NCBI RefSeq assembly: GCF_003243465.1
Contig: NZ_QFQZ01000098.1
Span: 1-14,947 of the forward strand
Direction: 5' to 3'
From: Caulobacter segnis
Lineage (GTDB): Bacteria > Pseudomonadota > Alphaproteobacteria > Caulobacterales > Caulobacteraceae
Length of the DNA: 14,947 bases
Below, one piece after another: positions 1 to 7,132 of this stretch (positions within the stretch are counted from its first letter, which is position 1; each line of letters opens with the position of its first letter). The translations under genes and the position numbers were made by a program. The notes below the pieces were generated by a model. The model searched no databases. It was not told where the DNA came from and saw only the letters and a program-made list of their open reading frames with translations.

Positions 1-482
1 CGGGCGTCGCCGATACGTTGCGGCTGACTGTCGATCTCGTCGCCCCAGCCTTCGAAGCCCGCCCCACTCTTCATCCGCTTCATCAACGAGCCGAGGAACT
101 CAGCGCCGGTCACGAGCGCGAATTCCGCTTCGCCCTGAGCGATACGCTCGCAGACGACATTGACCGCCTGCTGCGGGCTGTTCCCCCCAGTCTCCGTGTA
201 GACCTGCCAGCTTGGCGACGCCGACAGCGCTCGGGCGAGCGACGCAGGCGGATCGCCTAGCCGCGAAAGCTGTAGCTTAGACAACCCTCCCGGAGCGTCG
301 ATGCTGAACGCCACGACCGCCAAAGCGTCCAGATCGGCAAGAACAGACCCCTTCAGCCCGGCATCTACCGCGGCGCGTTCCGCCGCAACTTTCAGCAGTT
401 CGAGCGGCGACGGCGATTTTTCCGCATCTCCCCGATACGTGAATTGACCCGCACCGATCAAAACCGGTGTCTCGTCGCGCAT
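1..482 (-). CDS. Thiolase-fold acetyl-CoA acetyltransferase-like protein (3' end beyond window)
   Basis: An open frame without stops runs from the minus-strand ATG at 482 off the left edge, giving about 160 residues beginning MRDETPVLIGAGQFTYRG. The opening, the SPLELLKVAAERAAVDAG helix and the TGGNSPQQAVNVV..IAQGEAEFALVTGAE stretch match the N-terminal half of the acetyl-CoA acetyltransferase-like branch of the thiolase superfamily. In classical thiolases the nucleophilic cysteine lies about here; this protein has GGN instead, as I recall for this branch, so its reaction (probably acyl-CoA handling) is uncertain. I chose the ATG at 482 because GGGGGCGG lies just before it; the in-frame ATG at 494 would add four residues and has no clear ribosome site. 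It is divergent from glnB, with a 249-bp spacer. Family assignment is fairly sure; substrate unknown. Confidence 0.72.
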   Translation of the reverse strand, partial: MRDETPVLIGAGQFTYRGDAEKSPSPLELLKVAAERAAVDAGLKGSVLADLDALAVVAFSIDAPGGLSKLQLSRLGDPPASLARALSASPSWQVYTETGGNSPQQAVNVVCERIAQGEAEFALVTGAEFLGSLMKRMKSGAGFEGWGDEIDSQPQRIGDA

Positions 483-543
483 ATCCGCCCCCATTCAAAC
501 GCTTGTTAGGCGCGATCCTAGGCGCGAAACCGGGCGTCGCAAG

Positions 544-583
544 GCCATTTGAATGGCAATCCGAATATGCCGATTAAATCGGC
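544..583. promoter_or_regulatory. Two adjacent inverted repeats upstream of glnB, possible operators
   Basis: Two perfect short palindromes lie side by side in the glnB control region: GCCATT-TG-AATGGC at 544-557 and GCCGAT-TAA-ATCGGC at 569-583, with centres about 26 bp apart. The region is also locally AT-rich (570-605). Nitrogen operons of this type are commonly controlled by NtrC and sometimes sigma-54. The arms do not match the enterobacterial NtrC consensus, and I found no -24/-12 pair with the required spacing. They could act on either divergent gene. Function is inference only. Confidence 0.35.
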
Positions 584-731
584 GCCCAGCGCATAAATTT
601 TAACCAGGCGCCCGCAAGTCAACAGATCGGTCAGCTTTGTCGCGCTCGCTTGCTTGCGGGCGGAGGGGCGCCGTGATGGTTGCCCGCTCAGAGAAGGCGG
701 TTCGCCGCCGACGGGCCCGAAAGTGGAACCG

Positions 732-1070
732 ATGAAGAAGATTGAAGCCGTCATCAAGCCGTTCAAGCTGGATGAGGTGAAGGAGGCCCTGCAGGACATG
801 GGTGTCCAGGGCATGACCGTGCTCGAAGCCAAGGGCTACGGGCGCCAGAAGGGCCACACCGAGCTCTACCGCGGCGCCGAGTACGTCGTGGACTTCCTCC
901 CCAAGATCAAGGTGGAGGTGGTTGTCGAGGACAGCCAGCTCGAACCCGCGCTGGAAGCGATCACCCGCGCGGCTCGCACGGGCCGCATCGGCGACGGCAA
1001 GATTTTCGTCTCGGAGATCGCGGAAGTGATCCGCATCCGAACCGGAGAAAACGGTCCGGCCGCCGTCTAG
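732..1070 (+). CDS. glnB: Nitrogen regulatory protein P-II
   Basis: This 112-residue protein is a standard-length PII trimer subunit, a cytoplasmic sensor that reports 2-oxoglutarate, ATP/ADP and, by uridylylation, glutamine to nitrogen-control enzymes. It begins MKKIEAVIKPFKLDEVKEAL. The T-loop carries the uridylylation tyrosine (Tyr51 in YRGAEY), and the C-terminal PII signature TGRIGDGKIFV is at residues 83-93. I chose the ATG at 732 because it starts the conserved first strand; in-frame extension back to 654 gives a sequence unlike PII. A modest GTGGAA ribosome site lies upstream. glnA follows after 45 bp with no terminator between, so the two are probably co-transcribed; this linkage favours glnB over glnK, which usually sits by amtB. 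Confidence 0.95.
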   Translation: MKKIEAVIKPFKLDEVKEALQDMGVQGMTVLEAKGYGRQKGHTELYRGAEYVVDFLPKIKVEVVVEDSQLEPALEAITRAARTGRIGDGKIFVSEIAEVIRIRTGENGPAAV

Positions 1071-1115
1071 GCCAGACCGTCAACACTTACGAGAGTTCTA
1101 CAAAGGGGATACGGA

Positions 1116-2525
1116 ATGACCACCGCCAAGGATATCCTGAACCTGATCAATGAAAAGGACGTCAAGTACGTCGACGTCCGCTTCACCGACGTGCGCGGCA
1201 AGATGCAGCACGTCACCTTCGACATCGACCTGGTCGACGATGATTTCCTGAATGACGGCACCATGTTCGACGGCTCGTCGATCGCCGGCTGGAAGGCCAT
1301 CAACGAGTCGGACATGAAGCTGCGCCCCGACCTGGACAGCGCCATCATCGACCCCTTCTACCAGCAGACGACGCTGGCCCTGTTCTGCGACGTCGTGAAC
1401 CCCGACAGCGGCACGCCCTACAACCGCGACCCGCGCTCGATCGCCAAGGCCGCGCTGAACTACGTGAAGTCGGCCGGCGTGGGTGACACCGTGTACTTCG
1501 GTCCGGAAGCCGAGTTCTTCATCTTCGACGACGTGCGCTGGTCGACCGCCCCGCACAACACCAGCTACTCGTTCGACTCGACCGAACTGCCGGTCAACTC
1601 GGGCAAGGAATATCCGGAAGGCAACATGGGCCATCGCCCGGGCCCGAAGGGCGGCTACTTCCCGGTGAACCCGGTCGACAGCTGCCAGGACCTGCGCGGC
1701 GAAATGCTGGCCGTCATGGGCGAGCTGGGCATGAAGCCGGAAAAGCACCACCACGAGGTGGCTCCGGCCCAGCACGAACTCGGCCTGAAGTTCGACACCA
1801 TGGTCACCATGGCCGACCGGATGCAGCTCTATAAGTACGTCATCCACAACGTCGCCGCCGCCTACGGCAAGACTGCGACCTTCATGGCCAAGCCGATGTT
1901 CGCCGACAACGGCTCGGGCATGCACGTGCACCAGTCGATCTGGCAGGACGGCAAGCCGCTGTTCGCCGGCGACAAGTACGCCGGCCTGAGCCAAGAATGC
2001 CTGTGGTACATCGGCGGCATCATCAAGCACGCCAAGGCCATCAACGCGTTCTCGAACTCGACGACGAACTCGTACAAGCGCCTGGTGCCCGGCTACGAAG
2101 CCCCGGTGAAGCTGGCCTACAGCTCGCGCAACCGTTCGGCCTCGATCCGCATCCCGCACGTCGACTCGCCGAAGGCCAAGCGCCTGGAAGCCCGCTTCCC
2201 CGATCCGATGGGCAACCCGTACCTGACCTTCGTCGCCCTGCTGATGGCCGGCCTGGACGGCATCATCAACAAGATCGACCCAGGCGCTCCGGCCGACAAG
2301 AATCTGTACGACCTGCCGCCCCGCGAGCAGAAGAAGATCCCGGAAGTCTGCGGCTCGCTGCGCGAAGCCCTGGAAAGCCTGGACAAGGACCGCGCCTTCC
2401 TGAAGGCCGGCGGCGTCATGGATGACGACTTCATCGACAGCTACATCGAGCTGAAGATGGAAGAGGTGATGCGCCTGCAACTGCACCCGCACCCCGTCGA
2501 ATTCGACATGTACTACAAGTGCTAA
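1116..2525 (+). CDS. glnA: Glutamine synthetase, type I
   Basis: The 469-residue product has the exact usual length of a proteobacterial type I glutamine synthetase, the dodecameric cytoplasmic enzyme that makes glutamine from glutamate, ammonia and ATP. Visible motifs in order: MFDGSSIAGW (50-59), the metal-ligand region GPEAEFF (Glu131, Glu133), the HHEVAPAQHE segment, the ATP/metal motif GSGMHVHQS (His270, His272), the NRSASIRIP glutamate/phosphate-site arginines (about 339-347), and ARFPDPMGNPYLTF. Tyr398 in NLYDLPPRE is the conserved adenylylation site, so control by GlnE-type adenylylation is expected. The ATG at 1116 follows a GGGGAT ribosome site. It lies 45 bp after glnB and is closed by a strong terminator at 2550. 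Confidence 0.97.
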   Translation: MTTAKDILNLINEKDVKYVDVRFTDVRGKMQHVTFDIDLVDDDFLNDGTMFDGSSIAGWKAINESDMKLRPDLDSAIIDPFYQQTTLALFCDVVNPDSGTPYNRDPRSIAKAALNYVKSAGVGDTVYFGPEAEFFIFDDVRWSTAPHNTSYSFDSTELPVNSGKEYPEGNMGHRPGPKGGYFPVNPVDSCQDLRGEMLAVMGELGMKPEKHHHEVAPAQHELGLKFDTMVTMADRMQLYKYVIHNVAAAYGKTATFMAKPMFADNGSGMHVHQSIWQDGKPLFAGDKYAGLSQECLWYIGGIIKHAKAINAFSNSTTNSYKRLVPGYEAPVKLAYSSRNRSASIRIPHVDSPKAKRLEARFPDPMGNPYLTFVALLMAGLDGIINKIDPGAPADKNLYDLPPREQKKIPEVCGSLREALESLDKDRAFLKAGGVMDDDFIDSYIELKMEEVMRLQLHPHPVEFDMYYKC

Positions 2526-2549
2526 GGCCGACAGCCTAAGCAAGACGAA

Positions 2550-2578
2550 GGGCCGGAGAGCGATCTCCGGCCCTTTTT
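2550..2578 (+). terminator. Rho-independent terminator of glnBA
   Basis: A perfect 10-bp stem (GGGCCGGAGA at 2550-2559 with TCTCCGGCCC at 2564-2573) closed by a GCGA tetraloop is followed at once by five T. It begins 24 bp after the glnA stop codon. Confidence 0.93.
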
Positions 2579-2823
2579 CGTTGTGCGTCGCAAGATGAGC
2601 GCTCGCCAGAATTGGGAATGATTTATTACTTACAGGCAGCGACTGAACAAAAATGTCGCAACTCCGCAACAGAACGGACGTAATCGACCCTTTCCGGCCT
2701 AAATCGCGTGGCGGGAGATATCGGCGAGGCCGAGACTTGGCCTATCGCAGCGCAAACGGAATCGCCGCCAACGCTCCAGTCAGAAGGAGCGACCGGCGCC
2801 CAAGATCACAACAGGATCTCTCG
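2579..2823 (+). other. Leader and promoter region of the TonB-dependent receptor gene
   Basis: This 245-bp spacer carries an AT-richer patch at about 2618-2655, the likeliest promoter zone, and small inverted repeats (AGGCC/GGCCT near 2726-2742; GCTCC/GGAGC near 2774-2792) in what would be a long 5' leader. An open frame runs back into it from the receptor gene, but the signal peptide fixes the start at 2824. No known riboswitch was recognised. Confidence 0.3.
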
Positions 2824-5004
2824 ATGCCCAAGCTCAACAGCTCCCTTCGGCACGCCCTGACGGTGTCGTGCGGCCTGACCGCCCTCGCCTCGGCGATGGC
2901 CATCGCCCCCGCGGCGTTCGCCCAGGACACCAAGGTCGGCGAAATCATCATCACCGCCCAGAAGCGCGCCGAAAACCTGCAGGACGTGCCGGTCTCGGTC
3001 GCCGCGATCGGCGGTGAGAAGCTGCAATCGACGTTCGCCGCCGGCGAAGACATCCTGGCCCTGTCGGCCAAAGCGCCCGGCCTCTACGCCGAGTCCTCGA
3101 ACGGCCGCGCCGCGCCGCGCTTCTATATCCGCGGCCTCGGCAACGCCGACTTCGACCTGGCCGCCTCGCAGCCTGTGTCGGTCATCCAGGACGACGTCGT
3201 CCTCGAAAACGTCGTCCTGAAGAGCTCGCCGCTCTATGACCTCGACCACGTCGAAGTCCTGCGCGGCCCGCAAGGCACGCTGTTCGGCCGCAACACCACC
3301 GCCGGCATCGTCAAGTTCGACACCATCAAGCCGACCGAAGAGATGAAGGGCCGCGCGACGGCCACCTACGGCAGCTACAACACCATCACCTTCGATGGCG
3401 GCGTCGGCGGCGCCCTGGTGGAAGGCAAGGTCGCGGCCCGCGCCTCGGTCCTGATCCAGCACCGCGACAACTGGATCGACAACACCTACACCAAGAAGAA
3501 CGACGCCCTGGGCGGCTTCGACGAGCGCGCCGGCCGCCTGCAGGTGCTGTTCACGCCGACCGACAAGCTTTCGGCTCTGTTCAACGTCCACGCCCGCGAC
3601 CTGGACGGCACGGCCGCCGTGTTCCGCGCCAACGTGCTGACCAAGGGCTCGAACAAGCTCAACAGCAATTACGAGCGCGACAAGGTCGCCTACGACAACA
3701 CCGCCAACAACCCGCAGAAGTACAAGGGCTACGGCGGCTCGGCCAACATCCAGTACGACTTCGACGGCGCCAAGCTCACCTCGATCACCGCCTACGAGAA
3801 CACCCACGGCTCGAGCCTGGGCGACATCGACGGCGGCAACCCGACGGGTCCGGGCTTCATCCCGTTCCAGTCGAACACCCGCGACGGCATCAAGAACCTG
3901 TTCCAGTGGACCCAGGAAGTCCGCCTGGCCAGCGACACCGACGGTCCGCTGAAGTGGCAGGTCGGCGGCTTCTACTTCGACACCAAGTACGACATCCGCA
4001 CCGACCCGTTCTACATCCCGGCCACCACCCTGCGTCAGAAGAATAAGGCGTGGGCGGTGTTCGGTCAGGCCTCGTACGCGGTGAACGACCAACTGAGCCT
4101 GACGGGCGGCCTGCGCTACACCGACGACGACAAGGACATGAATGTCGTGTCGGGCCCCAACAAGGCGCCGTCGGTTTCTGTTTCCGACACGCATGTCAGC
4201 TGGGACCTGTCGGCGTTCTACAAGCTGCAGGAAGACGTCAGCGTCTACGCCAAGGTCGCCTCGGGCTTCCGCGGTCCGTCGATCCAGGGCCGCGACATCG
4301 CCTTCGGCTCGCCGGCCTCGACCGCCAAGTCCGAAACCATCATGTCCTATGAAGTGGGCCTGAAGAGCGAGCTGTTCGACCGTCGCGTCCGCCTGAATGG
4401 CGCGATCTTCACCTACACCATCGACGACCCGCAGTTCAGCGCCGTCGGCGGCGGCAGCAACTCCAACCGCCTGATCAACGCCAAGAAGGGCGAGGCCTAC
4501 GGCCTGGAGCTGGACGGCGAGTTCGTGGTCACCCCGAACTTCGTCGTGACCGCCGGCTACAGCTACGCCCACACCAAGATCAAGGACAGCAGCCTCGCCG
4601 TGGCCCCTTGCGCCGCGTGCACCGTCACCGACCCGCTGACCGCTGGCGGCCTGGCGCTGGTGAACGGCAACCCGTTCCCGAACGCGCCGAAGTACACCTT
4701 CGACGTCACCGCCCGCTACAGCTACCCGATCGCCTCGGGCGAGCTGTTCGCCTACACGGACTGGAAGGTGCAGGGCTACACCAACATCTTCCTGTACCAG
4801 TCGAAGGAGTTCTACACGAAGGGCGACTTCGAGGGCGGCCTGAAGCTGGGCTACGCCAACAAGGAAGGCGGCTGGGAAGTTGCGGCCTTTGCTCGCAACA
4901 TCACCAACGAGAGCAACATCAAGGGCGCGATCGACTTCAACAACCTGACCGCGTTCGTCAACGAACCCCGCGTGGTCGGCGTCTCGATCGACGCGCACTT
5001 CTAG
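2824..5004 (+). CDS. TonB-dependent outer-membrane receptor
   Basis: A 726-residue outer-membrane active-transport receptor. The N-terminus is a clear Sec signal peptide with predicted cleavage after AFA (residue 33), followed by a TonB-box-like GEIIITAQKR (39-48). The plug domain starts at LQDVPVSV and contains FYIRGLGN and VEVLRGPQGTLFGRNTTAGI (143-162), a plug hallmark. The rest is repeated amphipathic strands typical of a 22-stranded barrel, ending NEPRVVGVSIDAHF with the terminal Phe needed by the BAM machinery. A CxxC pair (Cys596, Cys599) sits in a presumed external loop. There is no extra N-terminal signalling domain, so no FecR/sigma relay is expected. I chose the ATG at 2824 because it begins the signal peptide and follows an AGGA site; an upstream in-frame start would bury that peptide. 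Substrate cannot be read from sequence; nearby glnBA is not evidence for a nitrogenous ligand. Confidence 0.93.
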   Translation: MPKLNSSLRHALTVSCGLTALASAMAIAPAAFAQDTKVGEIIITAQKRAENLQDVPVSVAAIGGEKLQSTFAAGEDILALSAKAPGLYAESSNGRAAPRFYIRGLGNADFDLAASQPVSVIQDDVVLENVVLKSSPLYDLDHVEVLRGPQGTLFGRNTTAGIVKFDTIKPTEEMKGRATATYGSYNTITFDGGVGGALVEGKVAARASVLIQHRDNWIDNTYTKKNDALGGFDERAGRLQVLFTPTDKLSALFNVHARDLDGTAAVFRANVLTKGSNKLNSNYERDKVAYDNTANNPQKYKGYGGSANIQYDFDGAKLTSITAYENTHGSSLGDIDGGNPTGPGFIPFQSNTRDGIKNLFQWTQEVRLASDTDGPLKWQVGGFYFDTKYDIRTDPFYIPATTLRQKNKAWAVFGQASYAVNDQLSLTGGLRYTDDDKDMNVVSGPNKAPSVSVSDTHVSWDLSAFYKLQEDVSVYAKVASGFRGPSIQGRDIAFGSPASTAKSETIMSYEVGLKSELFDRRVRLNGAIFTYTIDDPQFSAVGGGSNSNRLINAKKGEAYGLELDGEFVVTPNFVVTAGYSYAHTKIKDSSLAVAPCAACTVTDPLTAGGLALVNGNPFPNAPKYTFDVTARYSYPIASGELFAYTDWKVQGYTNIFLYQSKEFYTKGDFEGGLKLGYANKEGGWEVAAFARNITNESNIKGAIDFNNLTAFVNEPRVVGVSIDAHF

Positions 5005-5029
5005 GGTCCGCGAGACCTCGGAAAAGCAA

Positions 5030-5061
5030 AGGCCGCGGAGCGATCCGCGGCCTTCTATTTT
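5030..5061. terminator. Bidirectional terminator between the receptor gene and the ABM-fold gene
   Basis: A perfect 10-bp stem (AGGCCGCGGA at 5030-5039 with TCCGCGGCCT at 5044-5053) is closed by a GCGA loop. T-rich sequence follows on the plus strand (TTCTATTTT), and on the minus strand the stem is followed by TTTGCTTTT. It therefore suits both the upstream receptor gene and the convergent gene ending at 5066. Confidence 0.85.
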
Positions 5062-5065
5062 GAGG

Positions 5066-5458
5066 CTAGGCCTTCAGGCCATATCCCCCGACCGGCCTGG
5101 TCTCGAAGTGCTGGGGGAAGCCGGCGATGATCGGGCGCGCCTTGGCGATCGCCGCCTGGACTGACGGCAGTTTCAGCGAGGCGGCGTGGGAGTCCTTGTC
5201 GCTCCACACCTCGCTGATCCAGAGGGCGTCGGCGTTGGACGGGTCTTCCGCGATCACATAGCTCAGACACCCCGGCATGGCGTCGACGCTGGCGCTCAGG
5301 ATGGCGATCAGCTCGCTTCTCTTTCCCGGCGCGGCGAGCATCTGACCGATCAATCCGTACATGGGCGTCTTCTCCTGGGCTTGGGCGATGGGCGCGAGCA
5401 CGGTGGCGGCGACCCCGCCGATGATCAGACCGCGTCGATCCGGGCCTTCTTTGGTCAT
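5066..5458 (-). CDS. Exported ABM-fold protein (antibiotic biosynthesis monooxygenase-like)
   Basis: A 130-residue protein with a leader containing twin arginines (Arg8-Arg9) and a hydrophobic stretch ending AQAQE, predicted to be cut after residue 27, so it is probably exported, possibly by Tat. The mature part is one ABM (dimeric alpha/beta barrel) domain of the YgiN quinol-monooxygenase type: MYGLIGQMLAAPGKRSELIA, an acidic-aromatic middle strand (SNADALWISEVWSDKDSHAA) and a closing helix before FETRPVGGYG. This family includes cofactor-free oxygenases and many members of unknown function; the substrate is not evident. The start is well supported by AAGGAGG six bases before the ATG. It converges with the receptor gene, sharing a terminator, and diverges from the amidohydrolase pair. 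The export signal on a usually cytoplasmic fold is the oddity. Confidence 0.82.
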   Translation of the reverse strand: MTKEGPDRRGLIIGGVAATVLAPIAQAQEKTPMYGLIGQMLAAPGKRSELIAILSASVDAMPGCLSYVIAEDPSNADALWISEVWSDKDSHAASLKLPSVQAAIAKARPIIAGFPQHFETRPVGGYGLKA

Positions 5459-5464
5459 TCGAAA

Positions 5465-5471
5465 CCTCCTT
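5465..5471 (-). promoter_or_regulatory. Strong ribosome-binding site for the ABM-fold gene
   Basis: The minus strand reads AAGGAGG followed by TTTCGA and the ATG at 5458, a near-perfect Shine-Dalgarno at ideal spacing. This is the strongest such site in the window and fixes the start. Confidence 0.85.
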
Positions 5472-5566
5472 GCGCCTGAGACGGCATATCAGGACGATCC
5501 GCACGGTTCTGTCAGCAGGCGAACCGGCCACGAGCCGGCGCGAGAAAGGAGCGACCTACCCCATTT

Positions 5567-5586
5567 TTTGTCAGGAGGGTGACAAA
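5567..5586. promoter_or_regulatory. Inverted repeat in a divergent control region, possible operator
   Basis: TTTGTC (5567-5572) and GACAAA (5581-5586) form a perfect 6-bp inverted repeat with an 8-bp spacer. It lies midway in the 201-bp space between the divergent ABM-fold gene and the amidohydrolase pair. The arms straddle one helical turn, as for a dimeric repressor. There is no known match; function is inferred from position. Confidence 0.35.
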
Positions 5587-5659
5587 CGTCCCATCGCGAC
5601 CTTGATCATGAGATTCTTTTGGTCTGTCCTTCCCGCCTCTTCGAGAGTCGGGGTTGTTC

Positions 5660-7132
5660 ATGATCAGATGGCGTAGCGCGGCGTTCGCCGCGAGCCTGCT
5701 CGCGCTGGGGCTTTCCGCCTGCGCGACCACCGGGGCCGGCGGCCCGTCCAAGACAGCGAACGCGGCGCCCAAGCCGCCGGAAAAGGTCGAGCCCAAGCCG
5801 CTGCCCAAGGGCCTGGACGGCCAAGCCTCGACCGGCTTCCCGTCGACCTACAAGCCCTTCCCCTCGCAGCCCACGGCCTTTGTCGGCGCGACGGTGCTGA
5901 CGGCCACGGGCCAGCAGATCGAGAACGGCGTCGTGGTCGTCTCGGGCGGCAAGATCATCGCCGTCGGCGGCCCGGACACAGCGATCCCGGCCGGCGCGGT
6001 CAAGGTCGACGCCGGCGGCAAGTGGCTCACGCCTGGCATTATCGATGCCCACAGCCACCTGGGCGTCTATCCCTCGCCCGGCGTCTCGGCTCGTTCGGAC
6101 GGCAACGAGGCGACGGATCCCAACACCGCCCAGGTCTGGGCCGAGCACTCGGTGTGGCCGCAGGATCCCGGCTTCAACCGCGCCCGCGCCGGCGGCGTCA
6201 CGACCCTGCAGATCCTCCCAGGTTCGGCCAACCTGTTCGGCGGCCGCTCGGTGACGCTGAAGAACGTGCCGTCCCTGACCACCCAGGGCATGAAGTTCCC
6301 GGACGCCCCCTACGGCCTGAAAATGGCCTGCGGCGAGAATCCGAAGCGCGTCTACGGCGGCCGAGGCCGTTCGCCCTCGACGGCGATGGGCAATGTCTAT
6401 GGCTACCGCAAGGCCTGGATCGACGCGGCCGACTACGCCCGCAAGTGGGACGACTTCCGCGCCAAGCAGCAGAAGGGCGAGAAAGCCGATGCGCCGAAGC
6501 GCGACCTGCAGCTGGAAACCCTGGCCGGCGTGCTGAAGGGCGAGATCCTGGTGCAGAACCACTGCTACCGGGCTGACGAAGAAGCCACGATGATCGATAT
6601 CGCCAAGGAGTTTGGCTACAAGATCACGATGTTCCACCACGCGATCGAGAGCTACAAGATCGCGCCTTTGCTGGCCAAGGAAGGCATCTGTTCGGCCACC
6701 TGGGCCTCGTGGACCGGCTTCAAGATGGAAAGCCTGGACGGCATCGACGCCAACGCCGCCATCCTGTGGAAGAACGGCGCCTGCGTCGTCATCCACTCCG
6801 ACGACGCGATCATCACCCAGCGCCTGAACCAGGAGGCGGCCCTGGCCATGACCGCCGGCGCCAAGCTCGGCATCTACATCCCGCGCGCCGAAGCGATCAA
6901 GTGGATCACCGCGAACCCCGCCAAGGCCATGGGTATCGGCGACAAGACCGGGTCGATCGAGGCCGGAAAGGCCGCCGATCTCGTCGTCTGGAGCCGTGAC
7001 CCGTTCAGCGTCTATGCTCAGGCCGAGAAGGTCTTCATCGACGGCGCGCTGATCTACGATCGCAAGGACGCGCGCTTCCAGCCCAAGTCCGATTTCGAGC
7101 TCGGCCAACCCGGCCAGGGAGCGTTCAACTGA
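5660..7132 (+). CDS. Amidohydrolase-family lipoprotein with intact metal site
   Basis: A 490-residue metal-dependent hydrolase of the amidohydrolase superfamily, imidazolonepropionase-like branch. The signal peptide ends in a lipobox LSAC (Cys21), predicting a lipid-anchored protein facing the periplasm or outer membrane. The TIM-barrel metal ligands are all present: HSH (His131, His133), NHCYRADE (His301), MFHHAIES (His326/His327) and HSDDA (Asp381). The C-terminal NPAKAMGIGDKTGSIEAGKAADLVVWSRDPF closes the small beta-sandwich. Known relatives hydrolyse cyclic amides or dipeptide-like bonds; substrate here is unknown. I chose the ATG at 5660, with GGGG six bases upstream and the signal peptide starting directly; TTG at 5654 adds only two residues. 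Its stop overlaps the next gene's start by one base (TGATG), implying translational coupling. Confidence 0.88.
   Translation: MIRWRSAAFAASLLALGLSACATTGAGGPSKTANAAPKPPEKVEPKPLPKGLDGQASTGFPSTYKPFPSQPTAFVGATVLTATGQQIENGVVVVSGGKIIAVGGPDTAIPAGAVKVDAGGKWLTPGIIDAHSHLGVYPSPGVSARSDGNEATDPNTAQVWAEHSVWPQDPGFNRARAGGVTTLQILPGSANLFGGRSVTLKNVPSLTTQGMKFPDAPYGLKMACGENPKRVYGGRGRSPSTAMGNVYGYRKAWIDAADYARKWDDFRAKQQKGEKADAPKRDLQLETLAGVLKGEILVQNHCYRADEEATMIDIAKEFGYKITMFHHAIESYKIAPLLAKEGICSATWASWTGFKMESLDGIDANAAILWKNGACVVIHSDDAIITQRLNQEAALAMTAGAKLGIYIPRAEAIKWITANPAKAMGIGDKTGSIEAGKAADLVVWSRDPFSVYAQAEKVFIDGALIYDRKDARFQPKSDFELGQPGQGAFN

Noticed and set aside
554..570. Sigma-54 promoter (TGGCA ... ATGC) upstream of glnB
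   Set aside because: The GG and GC doublets are 12 bases apart instead of 10, so it does not fit a -24/-12 promoter.
654..731. N-terminal extension of the PII gene
   Set aside because: The added 26 residues are Arg/Gly/Pro-rich and unlike PII, whose first strand begins exactly at the ATG at 732.
1098..2669. Long minus-strand frame opposite glnA, and similar ones opposite the receptor gene and the 7.1-10.5 kb genes
   Set aside because: High GC with strong third-position bias keeps the opposite strand open. These frames give Val/Arg/Gly-rich sequence with no recognisable domain, opposite genes with clear motifs.
2653..2823. 57-residue extension of the TonB-dependent receptor
   Set aside because: It would place a complete Sec signal peptide in the interior; the ATG at 2824 has an AGGA site and begins the signal peptide.
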